Program-made: the position numbers and the translations under genes
Shown: positions 1-7,056 of the stretch, one piece after another
Numbering within the stretch: position 1 is the stretch's first letter
Layout of the letters: each line of letters starts with the position of its first letter
The notes under the pieces: generated by a model
Seen by the model: the letters and a program-made list of their open reading frames with translations, nothing else
Database searches by the model: none
What the model was told of the DNA's origin: nothing
NCBI GenBank assembly: GCA_036563645.1
Contig: DATCMA010000013.1
Coordinates: 1-20,584, forward strand
Direction: 5' to 3'
From: DATCMA01 sp036563645
GTDB lineage: Bacteria; Actinomycetota; Actinomycetes; Mycobacteriales; Micromonosporaceae
DNA length: 20,584 bases

Positions 1-1
1 G

Positions 2-2488
2 GTGACGCGGGTTGCGCGGGAGGTGGGTACTGAGGGGAAGTTGGGTGGTCAGGCGGTGGTGCCGGGTGTGGCCGGCATCTGGCGGGATTTGACGGACAAC
101 GTCAATTCGATGGCGTCGAACCTGACCGCCCAGGTGCGCAACATCGCCTCGGTGACGACCGCGGTCGCCAAGGGCGATCTGTCGCAGAAGATCACTGTCG
201 ATGCGCAGGGGGAGATTCTTGAGCTGAAGAACACCGTGAACACGATGGTGGATCAGCTCTCGGCGTTCGCCGCTGAGGTGACCCGGGTAGCCCGGGAGGT
301 CGGCGTCGAGGGGAAGCTGGGCGGCCAAGCCCAGGTCAAGGGAGTCTCCGGCACGTGGCGTGACCTGACCGAGAGCGTCAACCAGCTGGCGTCGACCCTG
401 ACCACGCAGCTGCGCGCCATCGCCCAGGTCTCCACCGCGGTGACCCGAGGTGACCTCACCCAGCGCATCGACGTTGAAGCGCAAGGCGAGGTCGCGGAGC
501 TCAAGGACAACATCAACCAGATGATCGCCACCCTCCGCGAGACGACGAGGAAGAACGCCGAGCAGGGCTGGCTGGACTCGAACCTCGCCCGCATCGGTGG
601 CCTGTTGCAGGGGCAGCGGGACCTCGGCGAGGTGTGCAGCATGATCATGGCGGAGGTGACTCCGCTCGTCGACGCCCAGCTCGGCGCGTTCTTCCTCGTC
701 GAGGGGGACGAAGGGGAGGCCCCGCGGCTGCGGCTGACCGCCTCCTACGGCTACGTCGCCCGCGACGACGAGGTCGTCTTCGGCTGGGGCGAAGGCCTCG
801 TGGGGCAGGCGGCGCTCTCCCGGCGCGTCATCCGCGTGGGCACGGAGTCCAACGGGACGCTCACCCTCCGGTCGGGGCTCCTCGCGATGAGCCCACGCGA
901 CCTCGTCGTGCTGCCGGTGCTCTTCGAGGGCCAGGTGCTCGGGGTGATCGAGCTCGCCACGATCGGCACCTTCTCCGAGCTGCACCTGACCTTCCTCGAA
1001 CGGCTCGTGTCGACCATCGGCATCGCGCTGAACACGATCAAGGCGAACCGGCGGACCGAGGAGCTGCTCGCCCAATCGCAGCGGCTGGCGCGCGAGTTGC
1101 AGGAGCAGTCGGCGGAGTTGCAGCGCACCAACGCGGAGCTCGAGGAGAAGGCGCGGCTCCTGTCGGAACAGAAGGGGAACATCGAGAGCAAGAACCGCGA
1201 GATCGAACTCGCCCGGATCGGGTTGGAGGAGAAGGCGCAGCAGCTGTCCCGCGCCTCGGCGTACAAGTCGGAATTCCTCGCCAACATGAGTCACGAGTTG
1301 CGGACGCCGCTCAACTCGGTGCTCTTGTTGGCTCGGCTCCTCGCCGAGAACTCGGAGAACAATCTCACGCCTAAGCAGATTGAGTTCGCGCGCACCATCT
1401 ACAACGCCGGATCGGACCTGCTCGCGCTGATCGACGACATCCTCGACCTGTCGAAGATCGAGGCCGGGCGCATGGATATCGAGCCGAGCGAGGTGCGATT
1501 CGAGGACATTCGGGCGTACGTCGTGCAGGCGTTCGCACCTCAGGCCGAGGAGAAGGGTCTGGAGTTCCAGGTGCACCTGGCGCCCGACCTGCCGCCGACG
1601 CTGGTCACCGACGCGCAGCGCCTCCAGCAGATCCTGCGCAACCTCCTCTCCAACGCGATGAAGTTCACGGACAAGGGCGGTGTCACCCTCCGCATCGCCC
1701 CGGCGCCGGAGAACACCTTCTTCGACGTGCCGACCCTGGCCACCGCGCGACAGGTGTTCGCCTTCACGGTCATCGACACCGGCATCGGCGTCCCCGACGA
1801 CAAACTGTCGTTGATCTTTGAGGCCTTCCAGCAAGCGGATGGGACGACCAGCCGGCGCTACGGGGGCACGGGCCTCGGCCTGTCGATCAGCCGCGACCTG
1901 GCGCGACTGATCGGCGGGACGATCACCGTCTCGTCGGTGCCCGGCAAGGGCTCGACGTTCACCCTCTTCGTGCCGGATCGGATCACTCCGGACGAGTCCA
2001 CCTCGTCGTCGTCATCGAAGAAGACGCTGCCGAAGCTGCCCGCCCTCGCCTCGTCCACCGAGCGCACCGAGCAGCCGACTTTCCGGCCGCTGGAGGGCAC
2101 GACTGTATTGATCATCGATGATGACGTGCGTAACGTCTTTGCCCTGACCAGTGCGCTGGAGTTGCACGGGATCAACGTCCTCTACGCCGACAACGGCGTG
2201 GACGGTCTCCGGCAGCTCGCCGAACACCCGTCGGTCGACATCGTGCTGATGGACGCGATGATGCCGGATCAGGACGGATATGAGACGACCCGGATGATTC
2301 GTCGCAATCACCGGTTCGCCGAGCTGCCGATCGTCTTCCTCACGGCGAAGGCGATGCCCGGTGACCGGGAGTCCGCCATCGCCGCCGGCGCCAACGACTA
2401 CATCACCAAGCCCGTCGACCTCAACGAGTTGCTCACGTTGATGGAGAGCTGGGTGCGACGGAAAGCTCCGCGGGAGACTGGGGAATGA
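2..2488 (+). CDS. Poly-HAMP hybrid sensor histidine kinase (5' end outside window)
   Basis: The reading frame is open from the first bases and enters in the middle of a HAMP repeat, so the true start lies upstream. Numbered from the GTG at position 2, residues 1-181 hold two HAMP units with a 92-residue period (each opens TRVAREVG.EGKLGG). A GAF-like domain follows at about 195-345, then a long coiled coil at 350-420. HisKA carries the phospho-acceptor His431 in SHELRTPLN. HATPase_c has N-box Asn547/Asn551, G1 DTGIG at 592-596 and G2 GGTGLGLS at 621-628. The C-terminal receiver (about 700-815) has acidic pocket Asp706-708, phospho-Asp751, Thr781 and Lys803. All catalytic residues for autophosphorylation and intramolecular phosphotransfer are present. 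The layout resembles group III (Nik1-like) kinases, where stacked HAMPs relay stress signals. No membrane segment is visible in this part, and the signal sensed is unknown. The receiver gene downstream is a likely partner. Confidence 0.93.
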   Translation: MTRVAREVGTEGKLGGQAVVPGVAGIWRDLTDNVNSMASNLTAQVRNIASVTTAVAKGDLSQKITVDAQGEILELKNTVNTMVDQLSAFAAEVTRVAREVGVEGKLGGQAQVKGVSGTWRDLTESVNQLASTLTTQLRAIAQVSTAVTRGDLTQRIDVEAQGEVAELKDNINQMIATLRETTRKNAEQGWLDSNLARIGGLLQGQRDLGEVCSMIMAEVTPLVDAQLGAFFLVEGDEGEAPRLRLTASYGYVARDDEVVFGWGEGLVGQAALSRRVIRVGTESNGTLTLRSGLLAMSPRDLVVLPVLFEGQVLGVIELATIGTFSELHLTFLERLVSTIGIALNTIKANRRTEELLAQSQRLARELQEQSAELQRTNAELEEKARLLSEQKGNIESKNREIELARIGLEEKAQQLSRASAYKSEFLANMSHELRTPLNSVLLLARLLAENSENNLTPKQIEFARTIYNAGSDLLALIDDILDLSKIEAGRMDIEPSEVRFEDIRAYVVQAFAPQAEEKGLEFQVHLAPDLPPTLVTDAQRLQQILRNLLSNAMKFTDKGGVTLRIAPAPENTFFDVPTLATARQVFAFTVIDTGIGVPDDKLSLIFEAFQQADGTTSRRYGGTGLGLSISRDLARLIGGTITVSSVPGKGSTFTLFVPDRITPDESTSSSSSKKTLPKLPALASSTERTEQPTFRPLEGTTVLIIDDDVRNVFALTSALELHGINVLYADNGVDGLRQLAEHPSVDIVLMDAMMPDQDGYETTRMIRRNHRFAELPIVFLTAKAMPGDRESAIAAGANDYITKPVDLNELLTLMESWVRRKAPRETGE

Positions 2489-2534
2489 TCCGGAGGGAGT
2501 TGTGGTGGTGACGACCCGCAACGCTCGAGGTTCG

Positions 2535-2575
2535 GCCCCGCCGGCGGTGTGTCGCAGGCGACCGCTTGGCGGGGC
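2535..2575 (+). other. Intergenic hairpin between kinase and receiver gene
   Basis: GCCCCGCC at 2535-2542 pairs with GGCGGGGC at 2568-2575, and GCGGT at 2544-2548 pairs inside it with ACCGC at 2561-2565. The result is a two-part GC-rich stem with a 12-base loop. It sits in the 123-base gap between two same-strand genes and has no T-run. It could be a weak terminator or attenuator that lowers receiver expression relative to the kinase, or an RNA-stability element. The pairing is seen in the sequence; the role is a guess. Confidence 0.35.
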
Positions 2576-2611
2576 GGGTGTCTGCGTGACCGCGGACGAA
2601 AGGCGTAGGCC

Positions 2612-3166
2612 GTGAGCGATATCGCGAAAGCGCTGCTGGTCGATGACCGGCGGGACAATCTGCTCGCGCTGGAAGCGATGTTGCAGGGGCTACCGGTTCA
2701 GCCGGTGGCGGTGGAGAGCGGCGAGGCGGCGCTCAAACAACTGCTGATCGACGACTTCGCGGTCATCTTGCTGGACGCCCACATGCCCGACATGGACGGC
2801 TTCGAGACCGCGAGTCACATCAAGCGCCGCGAGCGGACTCGGCATATCCCGATCATCTTCTTGACCGCGGCCGACCGGGACGCCCACCTCGCCCTGCGGG
2901 GTTACGGGGTCGGCGCGGTGGACTACCTGACCAAGCCTTTCGACCCGTGGGTGCTGCGTGCCAAGGTCACCGTTTTCCTCGACCTGTGGAGCAAGAACCG
3001 GCAGCTCATGGCCCAGTCGGAACTCCTGCGGGAACGGGAGGAGCAGTGCCGGGCCCTCACGCGCGCGATCGAGGAAGCCACCGAGCTGCTGCGCGGCGGC
3101 TCCCCGGAGGCGGTGAGCCGAGCTATCGAGACGTTGGAGCAGGCACGCTGGGGGGCCTCCTCGTAG
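2612..3166 (+). CDS. Single-receiver response regulator with helical C-terminal tail
   Basis: This 184-residue protein has a CheY-like receiver at residues 7-122: acidic pocket Asp11/Asp12, phospho-Asp55 in LLDAHMPDMDG, Thr85 and Lys108 in TKPF. Residues 123-184 are charged and predicted helical or coiled coil, with no DNA-binding or enzymatic output domain. The GTG start is chosen because GAAAGG at 2598-2603 lies 8 bases upstream and the receiver begins at once. It follows the hybrid kinase on the same strand and probably receives phosphate from it or from a related kinase, acting by protein contact. The convergent STAS gene ends three bases after it, hinting at a link to sigma-factor partner switching (inference). 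It has no recognised gene name. Confidence 0.88.
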   Translation: MSDIAKALLVDDRRDNLLALEAMLQGLPVQPVAVESGEAALKQLLIDDFAVILLDAHMPDMDGFETASHIKRRERTRHIPIIFLTAADRDAHLALRGYGVGAVDYLTKPFDPWVLRAKVTVFLDLWSKNRQLMAQSELLREREEQCRALTRAIEEATELLRGGSPEAVSRAIETLEQARWGASS

Positions 3167-3169
3167 CCG

Positions 3170-3505
3170 TCACCGCGTCGGTCGGTTGGTGCGGATCGTC
3201 AACGCGGACCGCAGCCCGGTGATGTCGAGCACGCGCATGAGGAAGTCGCTGACGTTGTCCAGCAGCAGCAGGCTCTGCGCGTGGCTCGCCCGGCGGGAGA
3301 GCACCACCAGCGTGCCGAGGCCTTGGGAATCGCAGAAGGTGACCCCGCTCATATCGAGGACGATGCGACGTGGCGCGTCGGTGAGAGCCTTGGTGACCGC
3401 GCTGGTCAGCTTGTCCACGGTGAGCATGTCGATCTCGCCGACGAGGCTGAGCACAGTCTCGTCAGGCGTGCGATGGATGGAGATGGACAGCTCGGGACGC
3501 TCCAC
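3170..3505 (-). CDS. STAS-domain anti-sigma-factor antagonist
   Basis: The 111-residue product is a single STAS domain of normal length for SpoIIAA/RsbV-type antagonists. The phosphorylation loop reads FCDSQGLGTL, placing the conserved phosphorylatable serine at Ser60 after Asp59. Such proteins, when unphosphorylated, bind an anti-sigma kinase and release its sigma factor; phosphorylation of the serine by that kinase reverses this. No RsbW-like kinase or sigma factor lies in the window, so its partner is elsewhere. The start is GTG at 3505-3503. No good ribosome-binding site is present, but a TACCCT -10 box lies six bases upstream, fitting a leaderless transcript. The gene converges on the receiver gene. 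Confidence 0.87.
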   Translation of the reverse strand: MERPELSISIHRTPDETVLSLVGEIDMLTVDKLTSAVTKALTDAPRRIVLDMSGVTFCDSQGLGTLVVLSRRASHAQSLLLLDNVSDFLMRVLDITGLRSALTIRTNRPTR

Positions 3506-3511
3506 TCAGCC

Positions 3512-3517
3512 AGGGTA
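3512..3517 (-). promoter_or_regulatory. Candidate -10 box for a leaderless STAS-gene transcript
   Basis: On the minus strand, TACCCT fits the TANNNT pattern of actinobacterial -10 elements. It ends exactly six bases before the GTG start, which would put the transcription start on the first base of the codon. No convincing -35 is seen. Confidence 0.45.
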
Positions 3518-3672
3518 ACGCGATCTCCGTACCGTGGCCGGTGGGCGTATCGCCGGGGGACCGAGTGGGCGGCACCGCCCGGACGAGTGACCAACGCCGC
3601 ACAGTGAGCCAGGTGAGCTCTGCCAGGGGTCGATGCCGCTGACGCCGAGCGCACTGACACAATGGCAGCACC

Positions 3673-5022
3673 GTGACCGACATTCGTGCTGCTAGCGCCG
3701 GTCCTTACCCGGCCGGCGCGCCCGCTTCCCAGGGGCTCTTCGACCGCGCTCGCACGCTCATCCCGGGCGGGGTCAACTCTCCCGTGCGCGCGTTCCGGGC
3801 CGTCGGTGGGACGCCGCGCTTCATGGTGCGCGGCAGCGGCCCGTGGTTGTTCGACGCCGATGGGCGCCGCTACGTCGACCTCGTCTGCTCGTGGGGGCCG
3901 TTGATCCTCGGCCACGCTCATCCCGAGGTGGTGGCCGCGGTGCAGGAGACCGCGGCGCGCGGCATGAGCTTCGGCACGCCCACCGAGGGCGAGGTGGAGC
4001 TGGCCGCCGAGATCGTCGCCCGGACGCCCGTGGAGCAGGTTCGCCTGGTCAACTCGGGGACCGAGGCCACCATGTCGGCCATCCGGTTGGCCCGGGGCTT
4101 CACCGGTCGAACCAAGGTGGTCAAGTTCGCCGGGTGCTACCACGGTCACGTCGACGCCCTGCTGGCCTCCGCCGGCTCCGGAGTGGCCACCTTCGGGCTG
4201 CCGGATTCCCCGGGGGTGACCGGGGCGGCGGCGAGCGAGACGATCGTCCTGCCGTACAACGACATCGCCGCGGTGGAGCGGGTCTTCCAGGCGGAGGGGG
4301 ACGCGATCGCGGCGATCATCACGGAGGCGGCGGCCGGGAACATGGGGGTCATTGCGCCCCGCGACGGCTTCAACCAAGCGCTGGCGCGCATCGCGCACGC
4401 CCACGGCGCCCTGCTCATCCTCGACGAGGTGATGACCGGCTTCCGGGTCGCGCGCGGGGGATGGGTGGAGCGCGATCCGGTCGACGCGGACCTGTTCACC
4501 TTCGGCAAGGTGATGGGGGGCGGTCTGCCTGCGGCCGCGTTCGGCGGACGGGCCGAGATCATGGCCCATCTCGCGCCCGCCGGTCCGGTGTACCAGGCCG
4601 GCACCCTCTCCGGGAATCCGCTCGCCTGCGCCGCGGGGCTCGCCACGTTGCGGCTCGCCGACGACGCGCTCTACCGGCGGCTCGACGAGCTCGCGGACAC
4701 GCTGCGTCGGCTCGTCACGGAGGCGCTGTCGGCCGCGGGAGTGCCGCACCGCGTCTCCAGCGCCGGGAACATGTTCTCGGTCTTCTTCACCGACATCGAC
4801 GTCGTCGACTACGACACGGCTCGCCAGCAGAACGTCGCGGCGTTCACGGCGTTCTTCCACGAGATGCTGGCTCGGGGGGTCTACCTGCCCCCGAGCGCCT
4901 TCGAGGCGTGGTTCGTGTCGGCAGCGCTCGACGACGCAGCGTTGGAGCAGCTCGCCGCGGCGCTTCCCCCGGCGGCTCGGGCTGCGGCCGCCGCGAGCGA
5001 CGGCACAGGGGGAGAGGGATGA
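3673..5022 (+). CDS. hemL: Glutamate-1-semialdehyde 2,1-aminomutase
   Basis: This PLP enzyme turns glutamate-1-semialdehyde into 5-aminolevulinate, the second dedicated step of the C5 route to haem, sirohaem and cobalamin. The 449-residue protein has the family's opening LIPGGVNSPVRAF at 29-41, the substrate loop with NSGTEA at 127-132, YHGH at 156-159, the PLP-contacting Asp251 in ILDEVMTGFR, and the Schiff-base lysine Lys279 in FGKVMGGGLP. The start is GTG at 3673; there is no upstream Shine-Dalgarno sequence, so translation is probably leaderless. A weak -10-like CACAAT lies at 3658-3663. The stop overlaps the next gene's start (ATGA), and the gene leads a six-gene coupled cluster for cytochrome c maturation, so haem supply and haem attachment are co-expressed. 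A C-terminal Ala/Gly-rich tail follows the conserved fold. Confidence 0.96.
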   Translation: MTDIRAASAGPYPAGAPASQGLFDRARTLIPGGVNSPVRAFRAVGGTPRFMVRGSGPWLFDADGRRYVDLVCSWGPLILGHAHPEVVAAVQETAARGMSFGTPTEGEVELAAEIVARTPVEQVRLVNSGTEATMSAIRLARGFTGRTKVVKFAGCYHGHVDALLASAGSGVATFGLPDSPGVTGAAASETIVLPYNDIAAVERVFQAEGDAIAAIITEAAAGNMGVIAPRDGFNQALARIAHAHGALLILDEVMTGFRVARGGWVERDPVDADLFTFGKVMGGGLPAAAFGGRAEIMAHLAPAGPVYQAGTLSGNPLACAAGLATLRLADDALYRRLDELADTLRRLVTEALSAAGVPHRVSSAGNMFSVFFTDIDVVDYDTARQQNVAAFTAFFHEMLARGVYLPPSAFEAWFVSAALDDAALEQLAAALPPAARAAAAASDGTGGEG

Positions 5023-5669
5023 CCACCAAGACCGTCGTACATCTGCTTCGGCACGGCGAAGTCCACAACCCGGACAAGATCTTGTACGGGCGCCTCCCCG
5101 GGTTCCGGCTCTCCGAGCTCGGGGTGCGGATGGCCGAAGCGGCGGCCGAAGCCCTCGCGAACCGGGACATCACGTACGTCGTGGCGAGCCCGCTGGAGCG
5201 CGCGCGGCAGACGGCGGAGCCCATCGCCGCGCGGTTCGGGCTCCCCGTGGAGATCGACGAGCGGCTGATCGAGAGCGCCAACTGGTTCGAGGGCAAGCGG
5301 TTCTCCCCAGGGGACGGGGCGCTGCGCAACCCCCGCAACTGGTGGGTGCTCCGTAACCCGATCACCCCGTCCTGGGGTGAGGCGTATCGGGCGATCGCGG
5401 AGCGGATGCTGGCCGCGCTGCACGCGGCGCGGGAGGCGGCCGCGGGGCACGAGGCGGTCTGCGTGTCGCACCAGCTGCCGATCTGGACGCTGCGCCGGTT
5501 CGTCGAGCGCAAACGGCTCTGGCATGACCCGCGCAAACGGCAGTGCGCGCTCGCCAGCATCACGTCCTTCCACTTCGAGGACGACAGGATCGTCGGGATC
5601 GAGTACTCGGAACCAGCCGCCCACCTCATCGCGATGTCGCCCTCCGCGCGGACGGCCAAGGGGGCGTGA
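5019..5669 (+). CDS. Histidine phosphatase (phosphoglycerate-mutase-like) superfamily protein
   Basis: The 216-residue protein has the branch-1 histidine phosphatase signature RHGE at 11-14 (His12 is the nucleophile), the phosphate-binding arginines around 61-63 in ASPLERARQTAE, and the second catalytic His151 in VSHQLPIW. ATG at 5019 overlaps the hemL stop as ATGA, with GGAGAGGG just upstream, so the two are translationally coupled. The family ranges from cofactor-dependent mutases to broad phosphatases, and the substrate cannot be read from sequence. I recall the same gene between hemL and the tlpA-like gene in Streptomyces, which suggests a housekeeping role tied to haem or cytochrome c assembly, though none is proven. 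Confidence 0.9.
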   Translation: MTTKTVVHLLRHGEVHNPDKILYGRLPGFRLSELGVRMAEAAAEALANRDITYVVASPLERARQTAEPIAARFGLPVEIDERLIESANWFEGKRFSPGDGALRNPRNWWVLRNPITPSWGEAYRAIAERMLAALHAAREAAAGHEAVCVSHQLPIWTLRRFVERKRLWHDPRKRQCALASITSFHFEDDRIVGIEYSEPAAHLIAMSPSARTAKGA

Positions 5670-5674
5670 GAGAC

Positions 5675-6250
5675 GTGTCTCGGCGCTCCTGGGTGTCGGT
5701 CCTCGTCGCGCTCGTCACCGCCGTCGCGATCGGGGGGTGTGGGAAGACGCGGTGGGAGGACGAGTGCGTCACCACCCCCGACGGCGTGATCGAGTGTGCG
5801 CCGGGGAAGCGGGCGCCGGCGCCGGCGATCACCGGGGAGTTGCTCGACGGGAGCTCGTACGACCTCTCCCAGGAGCGCGGCCACGTCGTGGTGGTCAACT
5901 TCTGGGGGTCGTGGTGCGCCCCCTGCGTCGCCGAGGCCGATGACTTGGAAGCCACCTATCAGGCGACGAAGGATCTCGGTGTCCGGTTCCTCGGCGTGAA
6001 CGTCAACGACGGCCGGGACAAGGCGCGGGCCTTCGAGGAAGGGCGGATCAGCTACCCGAGCTTGTTCGACCCGGCGAGCCGGGTCGCGATGGAGTTCGAG
6101 GTGCCGCCGAACTCCGTACCGGCCACGATCGTGCTCGACCGCGCCGGCCGGATCGCGGTGGTGATCCGCCGCGCGGTGGTCCGGCAGACCCTGGAGCCGA
6201 TCGTCCGGCGCGTGGCGGCCGAGCAGGCGGAATCTGGCGGGTCACGCTGA
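5675..6250 (+). CDS. TlpA/ResA-like lipoprotein thiol-disulfide oxidoreductase
   Basis: The 191-residue exported thioredoxin-fold protein probably reduces apocytochrome c haem-binding cysteines outside the membrane, receiving electrons from CcdA encoded next. It begins with a short basic region, a hydrophobic stretch at 6-19 and a lipobox-like IGGC with Cys22 as the lipidation site. The active site WCAPC gives Cys81 and Cys84, and a cis-Pro loop appears in NSVPATIVLD. Two further cysteines, Cys31 and Cys41, sit in the linker just after the lipid anchor. GTG at 5675 is chosen because AAGGGGG at 5658-5664 lies 10 bases upstream. GTG at 5666, overlapping the previous stop, is an alternative giving three more residues. 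The stop overlaps the next ATG by one base. Confidence 0.9.
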   Translation: MSRRSWVSVLVALVTAVAIGGCGKTRWEDECVTTPDGVIECAPGKRAPAPAITGELLDGSSYDLSQERGHVVVVNFWGSWCAPCVAEADDLEATYQATKDLGVRFLGVNVNDGRDKARAFEEGRISYPSLFDPASRVAMEFEVPPNSVPATIVLDRAGRIAVVIRRAVVRQTLEPIVRRVAAEQAESGGSR

Positions 6251-7056
6251 TGGGCGAGACGTTCCGCGAGATCGCGACCAACGGCCCGCTGCTGCTGGCC
6301 CTCGGCGCCGCCGCGCTCGCCGGCCTGGTGAGCTTCCTGTCGCCGTGCGTCCTGCCGTTGATCCCCGGCTACCTGTCGTACGTCACCGGTCTCGCCGGCA
6401 GCGAGCTCGACGCGGCCCGGGCGCGGGGCGCGGCCGGTGGGTCGGCAGGCGGGGTGGCGGTCGCCCAGCGATTGCGGGTCTCGGGGCGGATCCTCGCCGG
6501 GACCCTCCTGTTCATCGCCGGGTTCGCGGTCGTCTTCACCATCACCGCGGTCGTGGTCACCACCGTCGGCCAGGCGTTGTTCACTCACCGGCGGGCGTTG
6601 GAGATCGGCGGCGGACTCCTGATCATCCTGTTGGGGCTCGCGTTCCTCGGTCTGATCCCCGGGCTCCAGCGGGAGTTTCGCCTGCGGCGCCTGCCCGCCG
6701 CGGGGCTGCTGGGCGCGCCGGTGTTCGGGGCGGTGTTCGCCTTGTCCTGGGTGCCGTGTGTGGGGCCGACGCTCGGGGCGGTGCTCACCATGGCCACGGT
6801 CAGCGGGCGCGCCGACCGGGCCGTCGTGCTCGCCTTGGCCTACTGTTTCGGGCTCGGTCTGCCGTTCGTGATCTTTGGGCTCGGCTTCCACCGGCTCCTC
6901 GGGCTCTTCACCGCGATCCGTCGCAACAGCCGGTGGGTGACGCGGCTCGGCGGAGCGCTGCTGATCCTGGTGGGGCTGGCGCTGCTCACCGGCGGGTGGA
7001 GCGCGTTCATCATCTGGCTGCGCGCCACCGTGGGGCCGGGGACGGTGAGCATTTGA
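6250..7056 (+). CDS. ccdA: Cytochrome c biogenesis protein CcdA (DsbD-type electron carrier)
   Basis: The 268-residue integral membrane protein has about six hydrophobic segments and the paired redox cysteines of the family: Cys33 in SFLSPCVLPLIPGY and Cys170 in SWVPCVGPTLG. It carries reducing equivalents from cytoplasmic thioredoxin across the membrane to the TlpA/ResA-like lipoprotein. The start ATG overlaps the previous stop (TGATG), and its own stop overlaps the start of resB in the same way, so expression is coupled. The loop after the first segment (about residues 50-75) is Gly/Ala-rich and variable. Length and topology are normal for actinobacterial CcdA. Confidence 0.94.
   Translation: MGETFREIATNGPLLLALGAAALAGLVSFLSPCVLPLIPGYLSYVTGLAGSELDAARARGAAGGSAGGVAVAQRLRVSGRILAGTLLFIAGFAVVFTITAVVVTTVGQALFTHRRALEIGGGLLIILLGLAFLGLIPGLQREFRLRRLPAAGLLGAPVFGAVFALSWVPCVGPTLGAVLTMATVSGRADRAVVLALAYCFGLGLPFVIFGLGFHRLLGLFTAIRRNSRWVTRLGGALLILVGLALLTGGWSAFIIWLRATVGPGTVSI

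Noticed and set aside
2586..2615. A nine-codon GTG frame ending on the receiver gene's GTGA.
   Set aside because: Too short, with no ribosome-binding site of its own; overlap at this size is expected by chance.
3406..4860. A 484-codon antisense frame across hemL and the STAS promoter region.
   Set aside because: Low-complexity Arg/Gly/His composition with no domain, opposite a textbook hemL.
3843..5018. The upstream part of a 608-codon frame leading into the phosphatase gene.
   Set aside because: Only the portion from ATG 5019 has family features; the rest is an out-of-frame shadow of hemL.
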